In this document: piece by piece, positions 39,101 to 46,831 of the stretch
How the letters are laid out: every line of letters begins with the position of its first letter
Position numbering within the stretch: the first letter of the stretch is position 1
Assembly: GCA_016124945.1 (NCBI GenBank)
Contig: WGMT01000044.1
Coordinates: 62,001-126,000 of the forward strand
DNA: 64,000 nt
Direction of reading: 5' to 3'
DNA from: a bacterium
GTDB taxonomy: Bacteria > Chloroflexota > Anaerolineae > Caldilineales > Caldilineaceae
Notes under the pieces: generated by a model
The model's input: only the letters and a program-made list of their open reading frames with translations
Databases searched by the model: none
What the model was told of the DNA's origin: nothing
Position numbers and translations under genes: made by a program

Positions 39101-39385
39101 ATCGGCCAACTGCGGAAAGCGGCGGATGATTGTGCTGACAAAGTAGGTGATAAATCGAGAAAAATCAGCATCGGTTCCATCTACCGCATACCAACAGATC
39201 GACATCTCACTTTGATGAGCAAAGTCAATAAAAAGAGACGTCTTCCCATACCCGGCAGGCGCCACTGCCAGGATCAACCGATAGTCTGCAAGTTCATGCA
39301 GTAATTCGGTCAACCGCTCTCGCGAGAGTAGATCAGGGCGTCGGCGCGGTATAATAATCTTGGTCTGAGCAATAGTCTGTGGCAT
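36119..39385 (-). CDS. giant MalT/SARP-like ATPase transcriptional regulator
   Basis: The protein has 1088 residues. An NTPase (STAND) domain begins the protein, with Walker A APAGYGKTS at residues 43-50 and a Walker B 'FLVIIDDFH' near 125-133, followed by the arginine-rich sensor region. From about 400 to 760 it is a TPR array (AfsR/MalT-like). The last 240 residues form a BTAD-type (SARP) region with a winged-helix DNA-binding part, 'RELFFCFVAHDDGLTKEEV' near 900 and the paired TPR of BTAD. Family knowledge: ATP and ligand binding switch such regulators on. The DNA-binding domain is at the C-terminus, unlike AfsR. AGGTGG precedes ATG 39385. No target is obvious; the neighbouring peptide/DUF5317 group is a candidate. 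Confidence 0.9.
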   Translation of the reverse strand: MPQTIAQTKIIIPRRRPDLLSRERLTELLHELADYRLILAVAPAGYGKTSLFIDFAHQSEMSICWYAVDGTDADFSRFITYFVSTIIRRFPQLADTVLSNMDVLLNSRLTVEQIVTVVVNELYEQVHEHFLVIIDDFHLVSDIPEINEFISIFVQMVGEHGHIALLSRSLISLPDLPLMIARSYVGGLSFEELRFQKEEINHLLRHNYGVTLSEDELANLLQSTEGWITGLLLSSLRANAEISNWARLSRVSAVDLYSYLAQQVLDRQPGTTRQFLLQTSMFQEFNAALCARVLGDAPNGQTWQMIIDSVFRNNLFVLKVDDDEDWFRYHHLFQQFLQQTLLEESPEQALLIQQRTGDYYTQRSDWERAYAIFEKLRNTPALINLIKAAGPPLIRSGRYTTLDKWLEALPPEEFTKEPALISLRGTVAVNLGQVEKGLHDLNQAVYALENVQSPLDLAQTLVRRATTHFQRGNYALVLEDATTSLKLVSHNKVVPGTPASENTQALHAEAIRLQGLCFYIMGDYKAAVHELTQAKQIYAQIQDHHNGARMTLELATAHMGSGRYESAIDFFNEALESWREQHNIVGQSYVLNNMGVLNHLQGDYYGAYHRLTEALDLCRRIGLSRIEAYTLTSIGDLYADLDLPSIAIEFYERAYPLARSLNERFLLLHINLSLLLISLPMDRQQDAGIYMEAANRLISEETSPFEHGLFRLALGQHYLTCKRTEEALLTLEQAVASLAKTDHQAELARAYLFLAVAHQESAASEKATVALVSCLQISTELESRHPVIVSGHRTARSLEVIRMESQWNSAKERLLKDIYTFQRRLPELRRTLRQMATSHGQLSTAQVAKIQIRALGRGEVTYNGNRLDNSDWQTTSARELFFCFVAHDDGLTKEEVGEIFWSDSTPGQLKTRFKNAIYRLRSAVGPDAVIFENDLYFFNRTLDYEYDVEHFEDAISKAKRSLDIEAKRVALLQATALYQGDFLPEFEPAWAQLERTRLRGLYVDAMLDLGEICLAMNDPNRALDRSRLLLSDDPCLESAHRLAMSAHAQLGNRAGVARQFEQCSDALMAEFGVPPSQETEMLYDRLMA

Positions 39386-39621
39386 GACCACCTGTGTACA
39401 TCGCTAGCTGCAAAAAGACGGCAAAGAGCTACTCTATTCGTAAAGTATACTACATACGCACTTTGGGTGCCTAGAAAGAAGTAACTAGCATAGAGGCAAA
39501 TACAGGAGGCTGAAACAAGGGCTCTGTGCGAAGTTTATCCAACGGATCGTTAGCAAGATCTGCCATCATTGATGTAAAGCGCAGATCGCAGTAGAGCCAT
39601 AATCTGTATCATTCTGAGCAT

Positions 39622-40551
39622 TTAGTCAGTTGTTCTAGTGGGTGTGCCACGGAACCATTGGAGTATTTTTCGTGGAAACGACTCAGGTTGCTCCATGGGT
39701 ACGGCTGTCTTCGCTACTTCCATCTCTTCAGCAAATGCACTGCCTGTCTGATATCTTGCAGTGGGATCTTTGGCAATGGCCTTGAGGATGATTTCTTCGG
39801 TTGCCGAAGTGACAAACGTAAACTGCGAAGGTTTTGGTGGGGGGGTAAGTAGGTGTGCATCCAAAACTTCCAATCGGCTGCCGTAGAAAGGCTTCCGCCC
39901 TGTAACCATACGGTATAAGATAATTCCCAATGCATAGAGATCCGCTCGCCCGTCAATGGCGCAATCATTGCGGATCTGTTCCGGTGCTAAAAAAGCGGGT
40001 GTACCATAAATGCCGTCTTCTTCGGTATCCATGGGGTTTTGGCTGTCCAGCGCCGTACCGAAATCGAAGAGCATGACGCGCCGGTCTTGTGTGATTAAGA
40101 TATTGGCAGGTTTGAGGTCGCGGTGTACGATTCCCTGCGCATGGACATAGTCCAATGCAGACGCGATCTGTTGGGCGATGGTCAACGCGGCAATCTCGCC
40201 GAGCACTTTGTTTGTGCCCAAAAACTCTTCCAGCGTTTGGCCCACCACAAGCCCCATTGCAATGTATGGACGGCCATCCTGTTCGCCAAATTCATACACC
40301 GGGACAATATGTGGGTGACGCAACCGAGAAAGCAGTTGATACTCTTGGCGGAAGAGCATACGGATCTTCGGCTGGCTTGCTGCCACCGGCGTCAGCACCT
40401 TTAACGCCACCTGTCGCCCGTCTTGTGTGCGCGCTGCATAGACCGCAGCCACCGCGCCTTCACCAAGCTTGCGCTCAATCTGATAGGCACCAAACTGCTG
40501 GTTTGGATACAACTGCGCCACACCGGCATACCCATAGATCGGGCGACTCAT
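39622..40551 (-). CDS. soluble Ser/Thr protein kinase (Hanks type)
   Basis: The protein has 309 residues from ATG 40551 (GGAG nine bases upstream). Kinase subdomains are complete: glycine loop LGEGAVAAVY (29-38), K51, E70, HRDLKPAN at 143-150 with catalytic D145, DFG at 163-165, and GTPAFLAPEQ in the activation segment. There is no transmembrane segment, PASTA repeat or other sensor, so it is cytoplasmic; only a short tail follows the catalytic domain. Family knowledge: phosphorylation of Ser/Thr on proteins. It lies between the MalT/SARP regulator and the ammonium transporter, each apparently with its own promoter. Confidence 0.94.
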   Translation of the reverse strand: MSRPIYGYAGVAQLYPNQQFGAYQIERKLGEGAVAAVYAARTQDGRQVALKVLTPVAASQPKIRMLFRQEYQLLSRLRHPHIVPVYEFGEQDGRPYIAMGLVVGQTLEEFLGTNKVLGEIAALTIAQQIASALDYVHAQGIVHRDLKPANILITQDRRVMLFDFGTALDSQNPMDTEEDGIYGTPAFLAPEQIRNDCAIDGRADLYALGIILYRMVTGRKPFYGSRLEVLDAHLLTPPPKPSQFTFVTSATEEIILKAIAKDPTARYQTGSAFAEEMEVAKTAVPMEQPESFPRKILQWFRGTPTRTTD

Positions 40552-40591
40552 GAGACACTCCGTCGTTTGCACACACACAAACCTTTTGTGC

Positions 40592-40619
40592 ATTATATAC
40601 GAAAAAAATGCCTTGACAA
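40592..40619 (-). promoter_or_regulatory. sigma-70-type promoter of the Ser/Thr kinase gene
   Basis: On the minus strand TTGTCA (complement of 40614-40619) and TATAAT (complement of 40592-40597) are 16 bases apart, about 41 bases upstream of the kinase ATG. Confidence 0.8.
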
Positions 40620-40662
40620 GTGGGCATCTTACACAATATGACTAAGCGCACCAATAGAAAAA

Positions 40663-40686
40663 CAGCGCCCGATGCACTGGGCGCTG
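40663..40686 (-). terminator. terminator of the ammonium transporter gene
   Basis: CAGCGCCC pairs with GGGCGCTG across an 8-base loop; on the minus strand it is followed by TTTTTC. It lies 36 bp after the transporter stop codon. Confidence 0.8.
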
Positions 40687-40721
40687 GAGAGTGCCTACGA
40701 TAAATTAAGCGAGCGCTGGAA

Positions 40722-42071
40722 TTAGTCGCCAGATGCCGCTGCGCCGGTCATCGGGGTATAGGCACGTGCACCATGCTCGGAAATGTCCAGACCTTCCATC
40801 TCTTCTTCAGGCGATACACGCAGCATCTTGAGTGCCTTCAACACCGAGAAGAGGGCGAAAGCCATCACGAACGCCCACAGCGGAATCGCCAGCGAACCAA
40901 CCAACTGGGCGATAAATGGCTTGCCACCAAAGATAGCCGCTGCCAAACCACCCCAAACACCACATGCACCATGTACAGGGAAAGCGCCTACGGCGTCGTC
41001 AATCTTGAACCGCTCTAGCAGAAGCGTGGCACCGATCATCACCACACCAGCCACCAAACCGATGATGATGGCGGAGACATTGGTAACGGTGTCACAGTTG
41101 GCGGTGATACCCACCAGACCACCTAACATGCCATTCAACGCCAACCCCAAATCGAACTTACCTCTAACAAAGTGCGAAAGGATCAACGCCGCCACAGCAC
41201 CACCTGCCGCCGCCAGTGTTGTGTTGACTGCAATCAACACCACCGCATCGGTGTTGCTGGCACCGACAAAGGCCAACTGGCTACCTGGATTGAAACCGTA
41301 CCAACCAATCCAGAGGATGAACACACCCAAAGTTGCCAGCGTGTAATTATGTGGCGCTGATATTGAACTGCCATCCTTTGCAAAGCGTCCGATACGTGGC
41401 CCAAGCAGTATGGCACCGGCCAAACCGGCAAACCCACCTACCGCATGCACAACCAATGAACCGGCGAAGTCGTGGAAGCCCATTGCATCTAACCAGCCAC
41501 CACCCCACTTCCAGTAGCCACTGATCGGGTATACAATCGCCGTGATGAAGACAGTGTAAACAAGGTAGCCGGAAAACTGCATACGACCTGCCACAGCGCC
41601 TGATACAATGGTAGCTGCCGTCGCCGCAAAAGCGACCTGGAAGAGCCAGTCGATTTGCGGGTTGAGTGCGCCTGCTTCCGGCGTTGGGCCGGCGGCGCTA
41701 ATGCCAAAACCACCCCAGGCCAACCAGCCAGGGATAATGGCATCGCCGTACATGATGCCATAACCAAAGAGCCAGAATATCAGAATACCCACATTGACAT
41801 CAATGAAATTCTTGAACATGATGTTCAATGCGTTCTTGGATGCATTGAAACCCGATTCAACCAGCGAAAAACCTGCCTGCATGAACAGCACCAAGATTGC
41901 CGCAATGAAGAGCATCATGTTGTCGATGGCGTATCCAACCTCAGCAACGCTAGGGCCTTCATCCTGTGCAAACGACTTCTGCGAAAACAGGATGGTTAGA
42001 ACAGCAACTAACGGCAGCGCACGGAGCCAGTTACGCTTCCCATAGTCGGCAAGACGAGCAATGGACTTCAT
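40722..42071 (-). CDS. amt: ammonium transporter, Amt family
   Basis: The protein has 449 residues from ATG 42071 (AAGGAG upstream; the longer frame extends into the divergent promoter region). A signal peptide ends at SFAQ near residue 35, then about 11 membrane helices. Family motifs include 'MLFIAAILVLFMQAGFSLVESG', 'DFAGSLVVHAVGGFAGLAGA' with the first pore His, and 'VHGACGVWGGLAAAIFG' with the second pore His. Family knowledge: electrogenic ammonium uptake as a trimer, usually controlled by GlnK. No glnK gene is adjacent, which is unusual; it must be elsewhere or absent. No N-regulator site is recognised. Confidence 0.96.
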   Translation of the reverse strand: MKSIARLADYGKRNWLRALPLVAVLTILFSQKSFAQDEGPSVAEVGYAIDNMMLFIAAILVLFMQAGFSLVESGFNASKNALNIMFKNFIDVNVGILIFWLFGYGIMYGDAIIPGWLAWGGFGISAAGPTPEAGALNPQIDWLFQVAFAATAATIVSGAVAGRMQFSGYLVYTVFITAIVYPISGYWKWGGGWLDAMGFHDFAGSLVVHAVGGFAGLAGAILLGPRIGRFAKDGSSISAPHNYTLATLGVFILWIGWYGFNPGSQLAFVGASNTDAVVLIAVNTTLAAAGGAVAALILSHFVRGKFDLGLALNGMLGGLVGITANCDTVTNVSAIIIGLVAGVVMIGATLLLERFKIDDAVGAFPVHGACGVWGGLAAAIFGGKPFIAQLVGSLAIPLWAFVMAFALFSVLKALKMLRVSPEEEMEGLDISEHGARAYTPMTGAAASGD

Positions 42072-42325
42072 GGAAAACTCCTTCAGGTGGGGTAAAACTA
42101 GAAAATAGCCATAGTACAATCTCAACTTCCCCATTGAAGTCTTCGGATAGGGTACGTCCATCGCTCTTTTGGTTCAACTGGCAAAGTTGCACAAAAAGTG
42201 GCACAATGCGCTGGACATTCTGCACGACCATTCAGAATTTCAGCAGGATTTACACCGTGTTTTGCCTGTAATTAGCGTCTATACGTTTTGTTTGTCTAGC
42301 ATATGTCTAATTTCTCTGAACAATC

Positions 42326-43243
42326 ATGACGATCCCTCCTGATCAGACCACGCATGCTTTTGATACACTGTACAACTTGCACATAGGGACATCTTCGTGG
42401 ACCTTTGCCGACTGGCGCGATGTTTTTTACCCACCCACCCTCGCCGTCAAGGATCAGCTCTCCTGGTACACGACACAATTCAATAGTGTCGAAGTCAATA
42501 CAAGCTTTTACGCCCTGCCGGCGCCGTCTACAGTGTTGCAGTGGGTTGAGAATGCACCTGCCGAGTTCACCTATGCCCTCAAAGCGCCACGCCTTATCAC
42601 CCACGAGAAAAAGCTAGTCGATTGTCGCACCGAAACACTTGCTTATCTCGATGTACTGCGTTCGCTGGGGCCGTTGGCCGCGCCCGGTTTCCTGCAATTC
42701 CCAGCACAATTTACCCGCGCCCGTTATGGTCGCATTTTGGCCGACTATCTCGATTGGCTCGCCGGCGAATTGAATGGTTTACGCCTGGCTGTAGAGGTAC
42801 GCGCTGTCGATTTGATCACGGAAGCCTTTGCCCGTTTCCTGGCAGAACGTGCCATGTCGCTCGTTGTCATCGAACGCACAGGGACGCCCGACCACTTTGA
42901 CGCCTGGCAGGCCGCCAAAGCCGTCCAGCAAACAGCCACGTCGACCGGGGCATTCCTTTTTGTGCGCATCATCGGCAACGACCGGGATCCGCTGCCCAAT
43001 GATCGGGAACTGCAACGCCCGCAAGAAGAGATCCTCGACGCCTGGGCACAGCGGATTGCCTTCCAACTCGATCAAGAGACAGAGACATTCGTCTACATTC
43101 ACAATCCCTTCGAAGGACATTCCCCAGCCAGTGTTCGTCGCCTCCTTGCACGCGTCGATTCGCTCCATCCGCTCCCCGTCTGGTCACCGCCGCTCACCCC
43201 ACCTGACCAACAAGACGACAGCGGACAGTTGTCCTTATTTTAG
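42326..43243 (+). CDS. DUF72 (YecE-like) protein ending in a clamp-binding-like motif
   Basis: The protein has 305 residues with the TIM-barrel DUF72 pattern: 'IGTSSWTFADWRDVFYP', 'FNSVEVNTSFYALP', 'FTYALKAPRLITH' and 'RLAVEVRAVDL' near residue 155. Function of DUF72 is not established. The last five residues, QLSLF, match the QL(S/D)LF consensus for binding the DNA polymerase sliding clamp, preceded by a disordered 'PPDQQDDSG' linker, exactly the arrangement of clamp-binding tails. It has no signal peptide. Divergent from amt. Confidence 0.9.
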   Translation: MTIPPDQTTHAFDTLYNLHIGTSSWTFADWRDVFYPPTLAVKDQLSWYTTQFNSVEVNTSFYALPAPSTVLQWVENAPAEFTYALKAPRLITHEKKLVDCRTETLAYLDVLRSLGPLAAPGFLQFPAQFTRARYGRILADYLDWLAGELNGLRLAVEVRAVDLITEAFARFLAERAMSLVVIERTGTPDHFDAWQAAKAVQQTATSTGAFLFVRIIGNDRDPLPNDRELQRPQEEILDAWAQRIAFQLDQETETFVYIHNPFEGHSPASVRRLLARVDSLHPLPVWSPPLTPPDQQDDSGQLSLF

Positions 43244-43344
43244 AGCCTGCGGATTTTAGAGCCTGCGGATCTTCTTGCCAGAACGGCGCGCCGGTGGTAC
43301 TTTACAGGTAGACATCTCACTGGACTCATATGAAGGACCGCCCA

Positions 43345-45174
43345 ATGGACCGCACTCCCCCGACCGCGGGTAATGAAGAAATCGAGCTTTACGTTCGTAC
43401 CATCTACTCCTTGCTACGTAGCACCGGCCCGATCCGCCTGCGCAGCCTGGAAGAAACGCATGTAGGCATGAATTCCAGCCTGCATTACCGCGCCGGCTCT
43501 CCGGAAACCGAAATGGCGGCGCTTAGCTATGCCGCCATGCGCCTGCCACCCTGTTTCCCCGATGTTTCAATGGTGGTTTTGGGGCAGATGGAAGAAGTGT
43601 TCAGCCGCCGTGGCTACCCCGACGTGGAATCGTGGCCGCGGGTAAAGGCGCGTGCCCGCCGTCGCAAAATGTACTTCGACACCGATCGCCGCATCCTGGC
43701 AGCCTTCATCGCCAGTGTTAGCGACATCGACGACATGATCCCCTGCATGGTCACCTATCAAATCGAGTGGAACAAACTGCACGACAAGCTCCTGCGCAAC
43801 CGCTCTGATTTGGATTTCCTTGGCTTGCCTGATGCCACATCCTTTGCGCACACCGCGCTATCTGAATCTTCGCAGCCGCCGTTGACTACAAACGAGCTGG
43901 AAGTGGTGCGCTCTGTACTTGAACTCACCCCGGATGACTTCGAAAGGCTGCAAAGCGCCTGGCCAGGACGTTACTTTGTGGAGAATCTGCGCAAAGCCGC
44001 CACCAACCGGCTCGATGTACGCCTTAACGTTTTGGGGAGTGGCCTAAGCGACTATCGTAAGGCTGTGCAAATTTGGTGGCAGCAGCTCGAAGACGATTTT
44101 TCCAACGATCTCACCCATCGGCCCGTCTACTTTGTCAGCAGCAACACACACAGCATGGTCAACCTGCTCTCAGGCTTTGTCACCCGCCTGAAAGCCGAGA
44201 TCGTCTCATTCGTGCTGGCCGAAAAGCCTGAGGGCCTTGATCTGGAGTATCAGCGCCTGCAAGAGGAACACCATGATCAATTCGGCAATTTCCTCTACTA
44301 TGCCTCGCGCCTCTACCTCAACCATCCTCGCTACGCCGAGCGTGCTCAGCGTATGCTCAGTGAACAAGAAGCCGCTGCCGGTTCGGTGCGGGTGAGCAAC
44401 CCACGCTGCCTTGATGTGGAAGCGCAGTTGATCGAAATCGGCAAACTGGTGCCGGAATGGTTCGATGGCCGTCTAGGACGGTTTAGCCAGGCCGATCTCG
44501 AACTGCTGCATCAGAGCGACGCCCTCATCCTCAATATTGATTACCCGTTGGGCATGGCTGCCTACCACGTCTTGAGCCAGGTGAGCACAGCCGTCAGCGG
44601 TGATCTATTGGGTGTTTACATCATGGGCAAAGCCGCAACGTTGAATGGACGGGTGGGCGATGTCATGATCCCCAACGTGGTCTACGACGAACATTCAAAG
44701 AACACCTTTCTCTTCCGCAACTGCTTCACAGCACAGGACGTCGCGCCTTTCCTCAACTATGGCACCGTCTTCGACAACCAGAAGGGCGTCACCGTGCGTG
44801 GCACCTTCTTACAGAATCGCGACTTTATGCACGTCTTCTATGAAGAGAGCTACACCGACATCGAAATGGAAGCGGGCCCCTACCTCAGTGCTATCTACGA
44901 AGACATCTATCCGAGGCGCTACCCGCTCAACGAGATCGTCAATATCTTTATCAATGCACCCTATGACATCGGCATCTTACACTACGCCAGCGATACGCCG
45001 ATTAGCCGCCGCCAGACACTCTTGAGCAAAAGCATGAGCTATTTCGGCGTCGACGCCACCTATGCAACGTCGATTCCGGTGGTCCGTCGCATTTTGCAGC
45101 AGGAGATTGCGCGGCAGCAGCGTTTGCACCAGCACGATACCGCACCACATCAACCTGTGTCGGCTATTGCCTAG
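43345..45174 (+). CDS. 610-aa protein with nucleoside-phosphorylase-like C-terminal domain
   Basis: The start at ATG 43345 has AAGGA upstream; ATG 43330 is an alternative. The first ~370 residues are helical with no motif I recognise. From about 390 the protein resembles the purine-nucleoside phosphorylase/AMP nucleosidase fold: 'VYIMGKAATLNGRVGDVMIP' around residue 435 looks like the family's nucleotide-sugar loop, and 'DIEMEAGPYLSA' near 520 like the D-MEA catalytic segment. I recall a DUF6909-type family with this shape, but I cannot verify it. If enzymatic, it would cleave or transfer a nucleoside/nucleotide. It heads an apparent operon with the SirB1-like, plsC genes. Confidence 0.6.
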   Translation: MDRTPPTAGNEEIELYVRTIYSLLRSTGPIRLRSLEETHVGMNSSLHYRAGSPETEMAALSYAAMRLPPCFPDVSMVVLGQMEEVFSRRGYPDVESWPRVKARARRRKMYFDTDRRILAAFIASVSDIDDMIPCMVTYQIEWNKLHDKLLRNRSDLDFLGLPDATSFAHTALSESSQPPLTTNELEVVRSVLELTPDDFERLQSAWPGRYFVENLRKAATNRLDVRLNVLGSGLSDYRKAVQIWWQQLEDDFSNDLTHRPVYFVSSNTHSMVNLLSGFVTRLKAEIVSFVLAEKPEGLDLEYQRLQEEHHDQFGNFLYYASRLYLNHPRYAERAQRMLSEQEAAAGSVRVSNPRCLDVEAQLIEIGKLVPEWFDGRLGRFSQADLELLHQSDALILNIDYPLGMAAYHVLSQVSTAVSGDLLGVYIMGKAATLNGRVGDVMIPNVVYDEHSKNTFLFRNCFTAQDVAPFLNYGTVFDNQKGVTVRGTFLQNRDFMHVFYEESYTDIEMEAGPYLSAIYEDIYPRRYPLNEIVNIFINAPYDIGILHYASDTPISRRQTLLSKSMSYFGVDATYATSIPVVRRILQQEIARQQRLHQHDTAPHQPVSAIA

Positions 45175-45189
45175 AAATCTGGTGATCCT

Positions 45190-46092
45190 ATGGACTTCCT
45201 TGCTGCCTTTGAGCATGAACTAAATCTGCCTACTGTAGAACCCGAACGACTTGGGTTGCTTCTGGGCTCTTTGGATAGACCGAACCTTGACATTGAAATG
45301 TACCTTAAACAGATTGACGAGTTAGCCTGGCAGGTCGATGAGCATCTGCCCGATGCCGACGACCGGGCCCGCGCCGAGGGGCTGTTGTCTGTCCTCCACG
45401 ATGAGATGGGTTTTGTGGGCAACGAAGCCAACTATTACTTACCGGGCAACAGTTTTTTGCACCGGCTACTCGAACAGCGTACTGGGCTGCCCATCACCTT
45501 GAGCCTTCTCTACATGGCTGTGGGGCGTCGTCTTGAGATTCCGCTTGAGGGGATGGGTTTCCCAGGGCATTTCATGCTGCGCTTTCAAGATGATGACGGC
45601 GCCATCCTCCTTGATCCCTTTCATGGGCGCAGTACCGCCGCTGCTGCTGTTGACGTCTACCTAACTGAGATCTTCAACCAAGATGTCGTCCTTGAACTCC
45701 CATTGGATGGCTACCAGGTAACCGCAGATGCACTGATCCTGCGTATGCTCAACAACTTGCGCGTCATCTACCTCGGTCAAGAGAACCTGGAGCAAGCACA
45801 GGCGGTGCTGGATTTCATGGTGATAATTGCTCCGCACGAGACTGCCTTCTGGCGTGAGAGGGCGCTCTTACGCTTCCAGACCGGTCACTTTTTAGGGGCC
45901 GAAAGTGATCTCCGTCGCGTCTTTTATCAGCGACAGCAGATTCAGCACTTTATCGAAGCCCGCCCGGCGGGCGTGGCGCAGCCTTTCCTGCCTATTTTCG
46001 GTACGGAACAGTCCATGCAGCCTTCTCGCGACACCCTCGACTTGATGTCTGTCCTCGATCGGATTCGCCAAAACATTTCACGCATGAATTGA
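45190..46092 (+). CDS. SirB1/transglutaminase-like protein
   Basis: The protein has 300 residues. It shows the SirB1 transglutaminase-like N-terminal core: 'GNEANYYLPGNSFLHRLLEQR', 'GLPITLSLLYMAVGRRL' and 'GMGFPGHFMLRF' at about residues 75-135, where the catalytic Cys of true transglutaminases is absent. The C-terminal part (200-290) is a TPR-like helical pair ('AQAVLDFMVIIAPHETAFWRERALLRFQTGH' stretch). Family knowledge: SirB1 homologs often sit beside methyltransferases; role unclear. It follows the upstream gene by 15 bp. Confidence 0.85.
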   Translation: MDFLAAFEHELNLPTVEPERLGLLLGSLDRPNLDIEMYLKQIDELAWQVDEHLPDADDRARAEGLLSVLHDEMGFVGNEANYYLPGNSFLHRLLEQRTGLPITLSLLYMAVGRRLEIPLEGMGFPGHFMLRFQDDDGAILLDPFHGRSTAAAAVDVYLTEIFNQDVVLELPLDGYQVTADALILRMLNNLRVIYLGQENLEQAQAVLDFMVIIAPHETAFWRERALLRFQTGHFLGAESDLRRVFYQRQQIQHFIEARPAGVAQPFLPIFGTEQSMQPSRDTLDLMSVLDRIRQNISRMN

Positions 46093-46099
46093 GCAATGC

Positions 46100-46780
46100 A
46101 TGTGGCCACCTAAAGATGCCCATTTTGTCTGGAAGATCTGTTATTTCATTGTCACGGCCAGCCGTCCTTTTACGGCGAAAATACACATCGAAGGGCGCGA
46201 AAACGTCCCTGCGCAGGGTGGGGCGATTGTCGCCTGTAACCACCCCGGCGAGTTGGATGTGATTGTGCTGGGCTATGCGTCGCCGCGCCAGATTTTTTAC
46301 ATGGCCAAAGAGGAACTGTTTCAGATCTCGCCTTTGCTCAGCCGGCTGCTCTACAACGTGGGTGCATTCCCTGTACGCCGCGGTCGCCAGGACGTACAAG
46401 CCGTGCAAAATAGTATGCGCATCGTGCGCGAAGGCAGAGTGTTGGGGATGTTTCCTGAGGGAACACGCAACCGCGATGGAGGGCTCAAACAGGGGCGTAA
46501 CGGGGCTGTGCGGATCGCCCTGGAGACGGGTGCACCGATTGTTCCCGCCGCCGTTATCGGTGTAAGTCGTCTGAACCGCGAGTGGAAGAACCCACTGCGC
46601 CGCTCACCTGTCACCGTACGCTTCGGCAAACCCATTCACGTAGACGCCAATGGCAACACGTCACAAGAGCAACTTCAACTGCACACCGATCAAGTAATGA
46701 CCGCCATTGCCGCCATGCTCCCGCCCGAACTACGCGGCGTTTATGGCGATGATAATTCACGCCTGAAGATTGACGCCTGA
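46100..46780 (+). CDS. plsC: 1-acyl-sn-glycerol-3-phosphate acyltransferase
   Basis: The protein has 226 residues. The acyltransferase motif I, NHPGELD with H48 and D53, and motif III FPEGTR at 118-123 are present. Family knowledge: acyl transfer from acyl-ACP or acyl-CoA to lysophosphatidic acid, on the inner membrane face, in phospholipid synthesis. It begins eight bases after the SirB1-like stop. Its last codons (LKIDA) and stop lie in a 14-bp tandem repeat, so the C-terminus is a product of that repeat. Confidence 0.92.
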   Translation: MWPPKDAHFVWKICYFIVTASRPFTAKIHIEGRENVPAQGGAIVACNHPGELDVIVLGYASPRQIFYMAKEELFQISPLLSRLLYNVGAFPVRRGRQDVQAVQNSMRIVREGRVLGMFPEGTRNRDGGLKQGRNGAVRIALETGAPIVPAAVIGVSRLNREWKNPLRRSPVTVRFGKPIHVDANGNTSQEQLQLHTDQVMTAIAAMLPPELRGVYGDDNSRLKIDA

Positions 46781-46829
46781 AGATTGACGCCTGAAGATTG
46801 ACGCCTGAAGATTGACGCCTGAAGATTGA
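46760..46829. repeat. 14-bp tandem repeat, five perfect copies
   Basis: CGCCTGAAGATTGA occurs five times head to tail. The first copies encode the end of PlsC; the last ends two bases before the stop codon of the convergent sua5 gene (46832). Confidence 0.95.
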
Positions 46830-46831
46830 GC

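Noticed and set aside
39386-39621. Possible tRNA or small RNA gene in the gap before the kinase stop
   Set aside because: No cloverleaf, TTCGA loop or CCA end was found on either strand.
46760-46829. Possible CRISPR array (repeated 14-mer)
   Set aside because: Units are contiguous with no spacers and no cas genes are near.
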